64,000 nt of DNA from DASQPR01 sp963797605 (GTDB taxonomy: Bacteria; Actinomycetota; Actinomycetes; Mycobacteriales; Micromonosporaceae): assembly GCA_963797605.1 (NCBI GenBank), contig CAWCPX010000008.1:230341-294340 (forward strand). The letters run 5' to 3'. Under the pieces are notes generated by a model that saw only the letters and a list, made by a program, of their open reading frames with translations, ran no database searches and was not told where the DNA came from. This document shows positions 18,168 through 27,260 of the stretch, piece by piece (position 1 is the stretch's first letter; the number at the start of each line of letters is the position of its first letter). The position numbers were made by a program, and so were the translations under genes.

Positions 18168-18943
18168 GCGAACGCTTTGATCGCCAGGATGATGCCCACG
18201 ACCACCCCGAGCGTGACGATGATCGTGCGAAGCACCAGCGGGGGCAGCCGGCGGGCCACGCGCGAACCGACGTAGCCACCGACGATCGTCGCGGGAGCGA
18301 GCGTCGCCACCGCAGCCCAGTCGACGGCGCCGAAGATCGCGAACGCGACGACCGTACCCAGACCGACGACCGTGGAGATCGCGTTCTTCAGCGCCGTGAT
18401 CCGGGCAAGGGACTCGTCCAGCACGAGCCCGAGACCGGCCACGAGCATCACGCCGAGCGCGGCCCCGAAATAGCCACCATAGATCGCGCCGGCGCCCGTC
18501 ATGACGTGGAGCGAAACGGTACGGCGGCGCGGCGACATGTCACGGGGGTGCCCGACAAGGTTCTTCAGGCGGGTTTGGAGGGCGAGCACGATGGCGGCCC
18601 CGAACACAAGAAACGGCACCACGACTTTGAACGCCGTCGCCGGGGTCGCGAGGAGGAGGGTGCAGCCGATAGCCGTACCGATGATGGCGGTCGGAATGAG
18701 GTTGATCAGATTTTTGCGCCCGCGGCTCGCGGCGAGGTCACGGAGGTCGGTGCGGCTCCCGTAGACGCTGGCCACATAGCCCGGAGAGACCGCGACGGAG
18801 TTGGTCACGTTGGCGGCGACCTGGCCGAGACCCGTGCTGAGCAGGGCCGGAAAGGTGATCAGCGAGCCGCCGCCGGCGACCGCGTTGACGGCACCGGCGG
18901 CGAAACCGGCCGCGAGCAGAAAAATTATGTGTGAGAACTCCAT
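18164..18943 (-). CDS. TauE/SafE family sulfite/organosulfonate-type permease
   Basis: 259 aa with about eight membrane spans. N-terminal AAGFAAGAVNAVAGGGSLIT and GQVAANVTNSVAVSPGYVAS are the first half-repeat, GAGAIYGGYFGAALGVML and ALKNAISTVVGLGTVVAF the second, the duplicated pattern of the TauE/SafE family. These export sulfite, sulfoacetate or related anions. Upstream TAACGT (18953-18958, minus) is 9 nt before the ATG. Coupled to the ArsB-like permease by overlapping stop/start. Confidence 0.85.
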   Translation of the reverse strand: MEFSHIIFLLAAGFAAGAVNAVAGGGSLITFPALLSTGLGQVAANVTNSVAVSPGYVASVYGSRTDLRDLAASRGRKNLINLIPTAIIGTAIGCTLLLATPATAFKVVVPFLVFGAAIVLALQTRLKNLVGHPRDMSPRRRTVSLHVMTGAGAIYGGYFGAALGVMLVAGLGLVLDESLARITALKNAISTVVGLGTVVAFAIFGAVDWAAVATLAPATIVGGYVGSRVARRLPPLVLRTIIVTLGVVVGIILAIKAFA

Positions 18944-19007
18944 CGTCCCGACACGTTATGTCGTCGCGGCATCATGGTGCGCGCGGGGCGGCATTGGTTT
19001 CGTCGGC

Positions 19008-19036
19008 TTCGTGGTGTCCGGGGGTGCTTGTAGGCT
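19008..19036 (+). promoter_or_regulatory. Promoter of rnpB
   Basis: TAGGCT at 19031-19036, 8 nt before the predicted 5' end of the RNA at 19045; a weak TTCGTG lies 17 bp upstream (19008-19013). Confidence 0.45.
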
Positions 19037-19044
19037 GGCAGGCG

Positions 19045-19459
<415 letters not shown>

Positions 19460-19590
19460 TTCTCCCGTCTCGTCGGCCCACATCGATCCGCGGGGGCGAT
19501 TGGAGTGATCGCGAAGACTTATGGTCGCTTTGGGACGACCACATCCCTTCGTGATCATCCGAATCCCCGCTTCCGGCGGGCGGATCGGCG

Positions 19591-19671
19591 AAGATCCGCG
19601 GATCTTGCCACTTACGGGGCTCTCAACCGGCCGGAAGGCCCCGTAACCGTCAAGATCCGCGGATCTTGACG
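19591..19671. repeat. Pair of identical palindromes flanking a hairpin, downstream of rnpB
   Basis: AAGATCCGCGGATCTT (16-bp perfect palindrome) occurs at 19591-19606 and again at 19652-19667, where it is part of a 24-bp perfect palindrome (19648-19671). Between them a 9-bp stem (TTACGGGGC 19612-19620 with 19638-19646) encloses a loop containing the palindrome CCGGCCGG. Lies between rnpB and the convergent membrane-protein gene; could be a bidirectional terminator, a dimeric-protein operator, or a mobile repeat. Confidence 0.7.
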
Positions 19672-19698
19672 CGACGCCGACGCGACGGCGTGGCGAGG

Positions 19699-20175
19699 CT
19701 AGTTCGGCATCACGGTTACCGGCGGCATCTTCACGCCCGCGCCGTCGCAGGCCTGGTAAAGCGACGTCAAATTCGTCAGGCGGTAGTTCTGCTGGTCGGG
19801 TGTGTTGTTCGCCTGCAGCAGCGCCAGCGTCTGGCTGTCGAGCACCGGCTCGCTCACCGTCGCCTTGATGGCCGGCGTGGTCGATTGGGCGGCTTCGGTG
19901 CTGAGCGCCACGCTGATCACGATGAACGCGTACGGCTTCTTCGTGTCGGGGTTCAGCACCTTCCCCTTGAGCCACTGCGCGAGGTAGTCGCACGCCGCCG
20001 CCCCGCTGCCATCGGTCTTCGCGAGCGCTGTCAGCCCCGGGTCTTTCGGCTCCGATCGTCGCGTGACCAGGAGCGTTGCTCCGGCGGCGATAAGGACGAC
20101 GACCACGGCCGCGCTCACGATGAACGTGCGTCGTGCGAACCAACGACGGCGGGGCTGGGGTTCCGGCTCGGTCAC
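19699..20175 (-). CDS. Membrane-anchored hypothetical protein
   Basis: About 158 aa from GTG 20175. Basic N-terminus (EPEPQPRRRWFARR), one membrane span (TFIVSAAVVVVLIAAGATLLV, about residues 16-36) and an extracytoplasmic domain of about 120 residues with two cysteines (AAACDYLAQWL and LYQACDGAG). Start chosen because TATACG lies 8 nt upstream (leaderless) and upstream in-frame codons look non-coding; an alternative start is 20328. No family recognised. Shares orientation with the lipoprotein gene upstream; three phased GTTAC repeats lie in its promoter region. Confidence 0.6.
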   Translation of the reverse strand: MTEPEPQPRRRWFARRTFIVSAAVVVVLIAAGATLLVTRRSEPKDPGLTALAKTDGSGAAACDYLAQWLKGKVLNPDTKKPYAFIVISVALSTEAAQSTTPAIKATVSEPVLDSQTLALLQANNTPDQQNYRLTNLTSLYQACDGAGVKMPPVTVMPN

Positions 20176-20320
20176 CGGCTGACCGTATATCTGACGCCGA
20201 TCGATGGCCTCGGCCGTAGGGTTCGGCGAGATTCGCGTCCGGCGAACGTGAAGCGTCCGACAGGTTTTAATCCGCCGTCGCACGGATGGTGTCAGTTTCG
20301 GCGAAAAGTTCTCACCTGCT

Positions 20321-20358
20321 GGTAACAATCGAGGTTACAGCGGGTTACGACTGGTTAC
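20321..20358. promoter_or_regulatory. Helically phased GGTTAC repeats, response-regulator-type site
   Basis: GGTTAC occurs at 20333, 20343 and 20353, exactly 10 bp apart, with an inverted copy (GGTAAC) at about 20321. Direct GTTAC-N5-GTTAC repeats are the kind of site bound by OmpR-family regulators such as actinobacterial MtrA/GlnR. They lie about 150 bp upstream of the membrane-protein start (20175) and overlap the lipoprotein stop codon. The regulator is inferred only. Confidence 0.35.
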
Positions 20359-21479
20359 AGCGGCGCCAGCGTGGCCGTGTTGACGATCGAAACAGTCGGG
20401 GATCGGACAGCCAGCGAGGTGCCCCACGCGTCGGTGCCACCGGCGTTCGCGGCGATCTTCACGAAGACCATGGTGCGCAGGTCGAGCGCCCAGTCGGCGT
20501 ACGTGTCGTCCCACGTCACGATCGAACCCGCCACGTGTACGCGTCCGAGCGGCATGCTGGCGATCGACCGCACCCCGAGCCGTGGCGTCGGCCAGGAGCG
20601 CCGCCAGACGTGCAGTTCGGTGCGGGAGGCGTCGACCCACACGACAGTGTCGGGGTTGGCGCAGATCGACGTCGGGCCGTGGATGCCGGCCAGCGACGCC
20701 GGCACCGGCACCGGCTGCAGCGTGTCCAGCGAGATCGCGGAGAGCGCGGTGAGCTTCGCGGTGCCGTGCAGTTCCGGCCACACGAGCAGGCGTCCCGCGA
20801 TGAACGGGGTGCCGGGCCGGCCGCGCCGGATCAGGGCGGTGGTGCCGTCAGCGATCGTGTAGTCGCGGACGTTGTCGGTGCCGTCCTCGTCGCCTTGCAC
20901 CCAGAAGACGCGGCCGTGGTCGATCGACGGGCGGTTTGTCGGCCCGGGCACCGGCAGGCCGGTCACGTCGACGGCGTTGTGCGCGATCTGCCGCGGGGCC
21001 GCCGTACGCGTGGAATCCCATATCCACAGCGTCCAGCGATCGGGATTGGTCAGGGCGGCTCGGGTGTAGGTCAGGTAGCGCCCGTCGAACGCGACCCCGA
21101 CGATCCGAGCGTCGGCGGTCAGTCGCTGCACCAGGGTGCGTCGCCATGCCGGTTTCCGGATCATTTCGAGTGTCGGGGCGGCCCCGTCGACGCGGCTTTC
21201 CGCGAAGACTGAGCGGCCGTCCGGGCTGACCGCGTCGACGAACAGGCGTTCGTTGGTGCCGTGTGGCAGCACCCCGGCAGCGATCGCTCGCTGCCAGGTG
21301 ACCGGAATCGCGGCGGCGCGCGTGCCGATCGGCGCGCCGGGCGCGTCAGCGGACGCGCGCGGCGGCGTCGATGCCGTTCCGCGAGGAGGGTCGGGCCGTG
21401 TGGTCGGTGCGCAGCCGATCATGCCTGCCAGCAGCGCAACGATGGCCGCGGCCGTCGCTATCCGTGCTGATGTAACCAC
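20355..21479 (-). CDS. Lipoprotein with beta-propeller-like repeats
   Basis: About 374 aa from GTG 21479 (GGGGGC upstream). Signal peptide VTSARIATAAAIVALLAGMIGC with lipobox ending in cysteine at about residue 22, so a surface lipoprotein. The rest reads as successive WD40/TolB-like blades: VDAVSPDGRSVFAESRVDG, VGVAFDGRYLTYTRAAL, SIDHGRVFWVQGDEDG, IAGRLLVWPELHG, GSIVTWDDTYADWALDL. These usually scaffold protein or ligand binding at the cell surface. No catalytic residues recognised; function unknown. Confidence 0.72.
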   Translation of the reverse strand: MVTSARIATAAAIVALLAGMIGCAPTTRPDPPRGTASTPPRASADAPGAPIGTRAAAIPVTWQRAIAAGVLPHGTNERLFVDAVSPDGRSVFAESRVDGAAPTLEMIRKPAWRRTLVQRLTADARIVGVAFDGRYLTYTRAALTNPDRWTLWIWDSTRTAAPRQIAHNAVDVTGLPVPGPTNRPSIDHGRVFWVQGDEDGTDNVRDYTIADGTTALIRRGRPGTPFIAGRLLVWPELHGTAKLTALSAISLDTLQPVPVPASLAGIHGPTSICANPDTVVWVDASRTELHVWRRSWPTPRLGVRSIASMPLGRVHVAGSIVTWDDTYADWALDLRTMVFVKIAANAGGTDAWGTSLAVRSPTVSIVNTATLAPL

Positions 21480-21637
21480 GTGCCCCCATTGGTTTCGCGC
21501 GACGTGCCGGTCGGCACCCCGTCGCAAACTTGCCGTCCAGCCTATCGTTACCCGTCCAAACGACGGGTTAACGTACGCGTCGCTGTCGGGCAAACGACGA
21601 TTCGGTGAATGTCAGAGGCGTGCGGCAGGATCGGCCC

Positions 21638-22228
21638 ATGTTTTCGATGCAGTTGACGATCGGGCTGCGCGTTCTGGTGGCGTTCGGCCTGACTTTCGCG
21701 CTGGGCTTCGAGCGTGAGATCCGCGGCTCGGCCGCCGGCGACCGCACGTTTTCTCTGATCGGCGTGGCGACCGCGGTGATCGGTGTGCTGTCGGCTCAGG
21801 GTGCGCTGACGATCCTGACCGGTGCGGTCACCGGCGTCGGCTTCATCGGCGCCGGCCTGCTGTTCCGGCAGTCCGACCAGAGCGTCGGCGTGGTGCACGG
21901 TGTGACGACGGCGGCGGCGATCCTCGCTGCGGCCGGCATCGGCGCGGCCGCCGGCGAGGGCCAGCTCTGGCTAGCCACGGTCGCCTCCGTTCTCGTCTTC
22001 CTGACCCTGGAACTGCGTTATATCCCGTTTCTGCGTGTGCTCGACGCCCGACGCTGGTCGAGCCGCTTCAAAAACGACGACGATCCGCACCACACCCACA
22101 CCGTCACGGTGACGGTCACGAAGACGACGGAGCACGACCACCCGGTCGGCCAGGGCCCACGGCGAGTGGAGATGCCACACCAGACGACGGGCGCGAGACA
22201 GCCCGAAGAGCCGAGGTCAGACCGCTAA
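21638..22228 (+). CDS. MgtC/SapB family membrane protein
   Basis: About 196 aa from ATG 21638 (GCAGGA upstream). Hydrophobic N-terminal domain with family hallmarks LTFALGFEREIRGSAAGDRT (the GxEREx-R motif), TFSLIGVATAVIGVL, and VGFIGAGLLFR ... GVTTAAAILAAAGIGAAAGEG. The cytoplasmic tail is hydrophilic and histidine-rich (DDDPHHTHTVTVTV), possibly metal binding. MgtC proteins act in magnesium limitation and virulence in other bacteria by modulating ATP synthase or P-type ATPases. Its 3' end overlaps the convergent sensor kinase gene by 12 bp. Confidence 0.85.
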   Translation: MFSMQLTIGLRVLVAFGLTFALGFEREIRGSAAGDRTFSLIGVATAVIGVLSAQGALTILTGAVTGVGFIGAGLLFRQSDQSVGVVHGVTTAAAILAAAGIGAAAGEGQLWLATVASVLVFLTLELRYIPFLRVLDARRWSSRFKNDDDPHHTHTVTVTVTKTTEHDHPVGQGPRRVEMPHQTTGARQPEEPRSDR

Positions 22229-23467
22229 CGGCAGGATCAAGGCGATCCGAGCGCCGCCCAACTCACCCCGATCGACCCGGATCGCGCCGCCGACGCTCTC
22301 GGCGATCCGCACCACGATCGAGAGGCCGAGCCCGGTCGATCCGACGGTCGACTCGCCGCGGCGAAGCGCCGACGCCACGTCCGCGATGCCGGGGCCGCCG
22401 TCCTCGACGATCAACCGGTCCGGCAGCACATGCACGGCGAAGGCGGTGCCCTGCGGCGTGTGCTCGAAAACGTTGCCGAGGAGGGCGTCCACGACACCGA
22501 TCAAATCGTCGCGCGGCACCGGCACCCACAGCGGCGTCTCCGCGCCGGTCACGCGCCACGGGCGACGGTGGTCCTCGGCCAGCACGGCCCAGAAGGCCAA
22601 CCGGTCGGCGAGCACGTCCACCAGGTCGTTTTGTTCCGCCGAACGCTCCCGTGCCGGGCTGCGCGCGTCCGTGATGATCGCGTCGACCTCCGCTTCGAGC
22701 GCGTCCACGGCTTCCCGAATGCGGGTCGCGACCGGCCCGGGCGGGATCGCCTCCGCGTCCAGGCGCAACGCGGTGAGCGGCGTCCGCAACCGGTGCGACA
22801 GGTCGGCCGCCAATTCGCGCTCGGCTCCGAGCAACGCGACCACCCGGTCCGCCATCGTGTTGAACGCGGTCCCCGCCTCGGCCAACTCCGAGGTGCCGCT
22901 GACCTCGACGCGTTTGGTCAAGTCCGAGGCGAAGGCCCGCGCCGCCCGGTCGAGGTCACGCGCGGCGATCACGTGCCGCAGCGCCATCCGGTCCGCGAGC
23001 AGCACCGAGACACCGACGAGCAGCACGCCGAGCGCGATGAGGCCGAGCCACAGTGACACCACGCCGCGCCGGAGGTCGCCGTCGGGCACGAACACCTCGA
23101 TGACCGCCGTGCCCCCGCTTGCCGTGACGATCGTCTGCTCCACGACACGTCCGCCGGGCACCGACACCGATCGTGAGCCGTTCGTCAACGATGGAGGTCC
23201 GACCGTGCCCGCGCCGACGACCTGGCCGCCCGGCAGGTAGATCGCGATACGGCGGGCTCCGGAGGGTTGGGCGTCGATGGCGTCCGCGATGCGCAGCCGA
23301 TCGGTCGTGACCGTGACGACCGGGATCAGGTTCGCGACCTCAGCGCGAGCCGACGAGATCGCCCGGTCCGCCGCGAGTGCGGAGACGGCCCAGGCCAGCG
23401 GCACGATGAGCAGCAACGCGACCACGGCGGTCATCAACGCCGTCACGCGGGCCAGCCCGGATCTCAT
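22217..23467 (-). CDS. Two-component sensor histidine kinase (orphan)
   Basis: 416 aa. Two membrane spans (about 8-33 and 138-160) flank an extracytoplasmic sensor of about 100 residues; a HAMP region follows. HisKA motif LAADLSHRLRTPLTALRLDA with the phospho-accepting His, N box LLGNVFEHTP, G1 EDGGPGIAD and G2 TVGSTGLGLSIVV. TACGCT lies 6 nt before the ATG (leaderless). No response regulator gene is adjacent on either side, which is unusual because HisKA kinases of this class are normally encoded with their OmpR-type partner. Confidence 0.9.
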   Translation of the reverse strand: MRSGLARVTALMTAVVALLLIVPLAWAVSALAADRAISSARAEVANLIPVVTVTTDRLRIADAIDAQPSGARRIAIYLPGGQVVGAGTVGPPSLTNGSRSVSVPGGRVVEQTIVTASGGTAVIEVFVPDGDLRRGVVSLWLGLIALGVLLVGVSVLLADRMALRHVIAARDLDRAARAFASDLTKRVEVSGTSELAEAGTAFNTMADRVVALLGAERELAADLSHRLRTPLTALRLDAEAIPPGPVATRIREAVDALEAEVDAIITDARSPARERSAEQNDLVDVLADRLAFWAVLAEDHRRPWRVTGAETPLWVPVPRDDLIGVVDALLGNVFEHTPQGTAFAVHVLPDRLIVEDGGPGIADVASALRRGESTVGSTGLGLSIVVRIAESVGGAIRVDRGELGGARIALILPLAV

Positions 23468-23556
23468 GCCGGGAGCGTAGCGGCGGCCGCCATCGCCTAG
23501 CGGCTTTGCGACCTTAAGCGAGGCTCAAACTCGTACCACGGTGACGGTTTGATCTG

Positions 23557-23583
23557 TTGTCGTGGTCGAGAAGTCCCTATAGT
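23557..23583 (+). promoter_or_regulatory. Promoter of the SRPBCC-CBM2 gene, leaderless
   Basis: TATAGT at 23578-23583 lies 7 nt before GTG 23591; a TTGTCG at 23557-23562 lies 15 bp upstream of it. No ribosome site of normal spacing is present, supporting leaderless translation. Confidence 0.5.
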
Positions 23584-23590
23584 CCCGGGA

Positions 23591-24733
23591 GTGCCCGAGG
23601 CCCACATCGATGTTCACCTGGATCATCCGGTGGCACTCGCGTGGCATGCGCTGACCGATCCTCGCGCACTGTCTGGCTGGTTTCTGCCGACCGACCTCGC
23701 ACCGGCCGTCGGTCACACGTTCTCCGTGCTCGGCGGCGCCCGATTCGGCCTGCCGGAGACGATCCGCGGCGAGGTCATCGCCGTCGAGCCGGAGCGGTCT
23801 CTGCGCATGAACTGGTGGTCGGATTTCCAGCAGGCCGCGGCGCAATGGGAGCTCGCGCCGACCTCGATCGGCTGCGTGCTCCGGGTGACGCAATCCGGTT
23901 TCGCCGCTGCCTCCCTCGTGCCTCGCCGCGGCCTGTCCACCACGGCCTACCGGGAGTTGTTCGAGCTGGCGCTCCCGCGAATGCTCGCCGATCTGGCCGG
24001 CGAACCCGACATCGCGGCCACCGACCGACAGGCGCCCGCCCCGGCGCCGATGCCCGAACCGGTCGAACTCGATTTCGCCCACGGCCGACCCGCCGCAGAG
24101 CCGATTTCCGCCATCTCCCGGTGGCCACGGCATCGCGTGATCGCAGCGTCCGCGTGCGTGCTGGCCGCGATCGCGCTCGCGGTGGTCGCGACCAGAGCCA
24201 GTTCGATCTTCTCCACTGGTACGGCCACCGCGGCGAACCCGGTCCCGGTGGCGGCAGCAGAGGGGCCGAGGCCTTCGGCCTCCATGGCGCCGACCAGCAC
24301 CGTGTCGTCGGCACACCCATCGGCCAGGCCGAAAACCCCAACGCCGACACCGTCTCCGAGCGGAGAGCACGTGCCCACCGTGGCGCCGACGACCACCGTG
24401 GCACCGACCGAAGCAGCCGCGCCGATCTCCGCCAGTTATCGCACCACCAACACCTGGGACGGCGGATACGCAGCCCAGATCACGCTCACCGCGACCCGGA
24501 CGGTTCCCACGTGGAGTGTGACGATCACGCTTCCGGCCGCCGCGGAGGTCTCGACGGCGTGGGAAGCACAGGTCGTGGGGGACGCCGGTGCGTGGACGTT
24601 CACTCCGCAGACCTGGTCGGCCAACCTGGCGCCGGGTGCGCCGGTGACCTTCGGTTTCCAGGTCGACGGCGGCGACGGCTCGGATCACCCGCTTTCTTGC
24701 TCGATTTCCGGCGACCACTGCACAGGCTTCTGA
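23591..24733 (+). CDS. SRPBCC domain - TM - Pro/Thr linker - CBM2 fusion protein
   Basis: 380 aa. Residues 1-135 are an SRPBCC/AHSA1 (START-like) fold: HIDVHLDHPVALAWHALTDP, ALSGWFLPTD and the terminal helix STTAYRELFELALPRML. One membrane span at about 183-201 (IAASACVLAAIALAVVATRA). Residues 205-278 are a Pro/Thr/Ser linker, and 279-368 are a type 2 carbohydrate-binding module (ITLTATRTVPTWSVTITLPA, with conserved Trp at several positions and a Cys pair at the end, LSCSISGDHC). This places a hydrophobic-ligand domain in the cytosol and a cellulose/chitin-binding module outside. The fusion is unusual; function unknown. Confidence 0.8.
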   Translation: MPEAHIDVHLDHPVALAWHALTDPRALSGWFLPTDLAPAVGHTFSVLGGARFGLPETIRGEVIAVEPERSLRMNWWSDFQQAAAQWELAPTSIGCVLRVTQSGFAAASLVPRRGLSTTAYRELFELALPRMLADLAGEPDIAATDRQAPAPAPMPEPVELDFAHGRPAAEPISAISRWPRHRVIAASACVLAAIALAVVATRASSIFSTGTATAANPVPVAAAEGPRPSASMAPTSTVSSAHPSARPKTPTPTPSPSGEHVPTVAPTTTVAPTEAAAPISASYRTTNTWDGGYAAQITLTATRTVPTWSVTITLPAAAEVSTAWEAQVVGDAGAWTFTPQTWSANLAPGAPVTFGFQVDGGDGSDHPLSCSISGDHCTGF

Positions 24734-24779
24734 GTTTCGTCAGACCCCGCAGGGGGAACGTTTCTCCGGTAATCGGCGC

Positions 24780-24799
24780 GTTCTGGCAGAACTTTTTTT
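24780..24799 (+). terminator. Short hairpin with T-run after the SRPBCC-CBM2 gene
   Basis: GTTCT/AGAAC stem (5 bp, 3-nt loop) directly followed by seven T, 47 nt past the stop codon. The stem is short, so strength is uncertain. Confidence 0.45.
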
Positions 24800-25024
24800 G
24801 GCGATGACGACCGGCGGAAACGGTCGCTTATTCGATGCTGATGTGCATGCCATTCACCACCGTTGCATCGAAGAAAGCATTGCGTCATAAGGGTTTCGCT
24901 GACACGTTGACAAGAAGAGGTCCCCGACTTGCGGCATGTCGGGGGATTACTTCCTATGTGGAAGTGGTATGGCTTTTGCAGCGAATCGGTAGCGCTTGGG
25001 AGGTTTGCGGTGCACAGTGATCAC

Positions 25025-25225
25025 ATGAGCAGCAGCGGAGTCGGCGGCGGGTACTTCTGGTGCCTTCGCCACAACCGCGTGGAACCGGCAGGGCAGGCGT
25101 GCCCCGAGAAGTACCGACTCGGGCCGTACGCGACGCACGCCGAGGCGGAACACGCACTCGACAAAGTCGCCGAGCGCAACGAAGCCTGGGATGCCGAGGA
25201 CGCGCGATGGGCCGGCGACAAATGA
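25025..25225 (+). CDS. Small conserved actinobacterial protein (unknown function)
   Basis: 66 aa. MSSSGVGGGYFWCLRHNRVE ... KYRLGPYATHAEAEHALDKV ... NEAWDAEDARWAGDK. The pattern GYFxCLxHxxVE, a CPEKxRLGPYxT motif and the repeated WDxED tail match a short actinobacterial protein family of unknown function; the LGPYATHAEAEHAL part resembles a SPOR-like sequence. A CxxH and a Cys could bind metal. No ribosome site stands out. About 100 bp before the histone-like gene on the same strand, so the two might share a transcript. Confidence 0.7.
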   Translation: MSSSGVGGGYFWCLRHNRVEPAGQACPEKYRLGPYATHAEAEHALDKVAERNEAWDAEDARWAGDK

Positions 25226-25327
25226 CGGGCCATTGCCCAATGGCTCGGCCGCGGTGTCCGCTGCCCACCTCGTCGACGCGCTTCGCGGTGCGACGAGCAA
25301 TCCTTAGGTTCCCAAGGGAGGGACATC

Positions 25328-27128
25328 ATGGCCGCAGCTAACAAGGCCACGATCACGCCGGCCGCCCGCGCGGTGGGCCGGACCGTCGCGGCTGCGAAGA
25401 GCACCGCGACCAAGGCCGTCAAGAAGACCGTAGCGAAGGCGACGACCGCGAAGAAGGCCGTTGCGAAAAAAACCGCGCCGGCCCGCAAGACGGCGACGCC
25501 CGCCAAGAAGACGACAACGGCTCGCAAGACGACCGCGAAGAAGGCACCCGCGCGCAAGGCCGTCGCCGCTCGCAAGACGACGACGGTGCGGGCCACGGGC
25601 ACCACGGCCACGAAGGCGACCGCGACAAAGCGCACCGTGGGGGCGGCGAAGACGACGCCGGCGAAGAAGACCACCGCGGTGAAGCGGGTTCCGGCCAAGA
25701 AGACGACCGTGGCGAAGAAGACGACCGCCGCCAAGAAGACCACGGCCGCCAAGAAGACGGCACCGGCCCGTAAGACTGCAGCCGCCCGCAAGACCACGAC
25801 GGCTCGCAAGACCACGACCGCGCTAAGACCACGCCGGCTAGCAAGACCACGGCCGCGCGTAAGACGACCACGGCCCCGGCGAAGAAGACCACCGCGGCCA
25901 AGAGAGCACCGGCCAGGACGGCGGTCCGGGCGACCGCGACCACGGTGCGAAGACGGCGGCTAAGACCACGGCGGCGAAGAAGACGACCGCGGCCAAGAAG
26001 GCGCCGGCGAAGAAGGCGGTCACGACGCGTACGGCGGCGAAGAAGGCACCCGCGAAGAAGGCGGCGGCCAAGAAGGCGCCGGCCAAGCGAGCCGCCGCGA
26101 AGAAGACCACGGCCGCGAAGAAGACGACCGCGCGAAGGACCACGTCAGCGGCGGCTAAACGGACGACCGCCGCGAAACGGACAACATCCGCGAGGGTGCC
26201 GGCGAAGCGGGCGGCGGCGAAGAAGACGGCGCCCGCGAAGAAGGCGACGGCCGCCCGAAAGGCCACCGGGCCGCGAAAGACCGCGGCCCGGAAGACCACC
26301 GCGGCCCGGAAGACCACGACCGCTCGCAAGACCACGACCGCCCGCAAGACCACGACCGCCCGGAAGACGACGGCGGCGCGAAAGGCGACCCCGGCCAAGA
26401 AGGCGGCCGCGCCGCGTAAGGCGACGGCTGCCCGGAAGACAACCTCGGCGGCGCGGAAGACGACCGCGACCCGTCGGATCACAGCGACCACGGGAGCGCG
26501 GAAGGCAACGGCGGGGACTCGGCCGAGGAAGGCGACCGCCGCGACGCGGCCCCGGAAGACCACGACCGCGAAACGGACGGTGGCCAAGAAGACCATCACC
26601 GCCAAGCGGACCACCGCCGCGAAGAAGACCGCCGCGGCCCGGAAGACCACCGCGAGGAAGGCCGCTCCGAGGAAGGCCACGGCGGCGAGGAAGGCCACGG
26701 CGGCGAAGAAGACCACGGCGGCGAAGAAGACCACGGCAGCCAAGCGAACGCCGGCCAAGAAGACCACCGCCGCCACGAAAACGACGGCCGCTCGGAAGAC
26801 CACCGCCGGCAAGGCGACGGCGACCAAGGGGGTTCCGGCCAAGCGCACTGCGGTCAAGCGGGCGGCGGCGAAGAAGGCGGTGGCGAAGCGAGCGACCCCG
26901 GCCAAGCGGACGACGACCCGGACCACGGTGGCCCGGACCGGCACGCCCCGCAAGGCCGCGCGGCCCACCGTCGCTAAACGGACGTCGGCGTCCGCACCGG
27001 GGCGAAAGCGCACGTCGGCGGCGAGCAAGCGAGCCCCGGCGAAGAAGGCCGCGGCGAAGAAGAGCGCACGGAAGGCCCCGGCTCGCAAGGCGGCGGCCCG
27101 TCGGTCGACCGTGCGCTTGGCACGGTGA
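25328..27128 (+). pseudogene. Very large lysine/alanine/threonine-rich histone H1-like protein, frameshifted
   Basis: ATG 25328 follows a strong AAGGGAGGG site. About 600 residues almost entirely of repeated KKTTAA, ARKTTTARK, PAKKA units, starting AAANKATITPAARAVGRTVA and ending ARRSTVRLAR. Two frame changes (near 25825 and 25950) interrupt an otherwise continuous repeat. Extremely basic, low-complexity tails like this bind DNA and occur in histone H1-like proteins and the C-terminus of HupS/HU-PAA-type proteins, but no HU-fold domain precedes it here. Most related proteins are 100-300 aa, so this one is very long. The 524-aa frame on the opposite strand is a shadow. Confidence 0.7.
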
Positions 27129-27188
27129 GTCCTCGGAAGGCACGCGTGGCCAGGGCGCCGCGCAGTCGGTGCCACGAGCGGTGACGGT

Positions 27189-27260
27189 AGGCCCTGTCTC
27201 GACGTCCGTTCGAGCGAGCCGCTCGCGGCGCAGCCGAACGGCAGCTTTGAGACAGGGCCT
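27189..27260. repeat. 72-nt extended hairpin between histone-like and ribonuclease genes
   Basis: AGGCCCTGTCTC (27189-27200) pairs perfectly with 27249-27260; inside, CCGTTCG (27206-27212) pairs with 27235-27241, and a GCGAG/CTCGC mini-stem forms the tip. No T-run follows. Could be an actinobacterial I-shaped terminator for the histone-like gene or a small palindromic mobile repeat. Confidence 0.55.
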
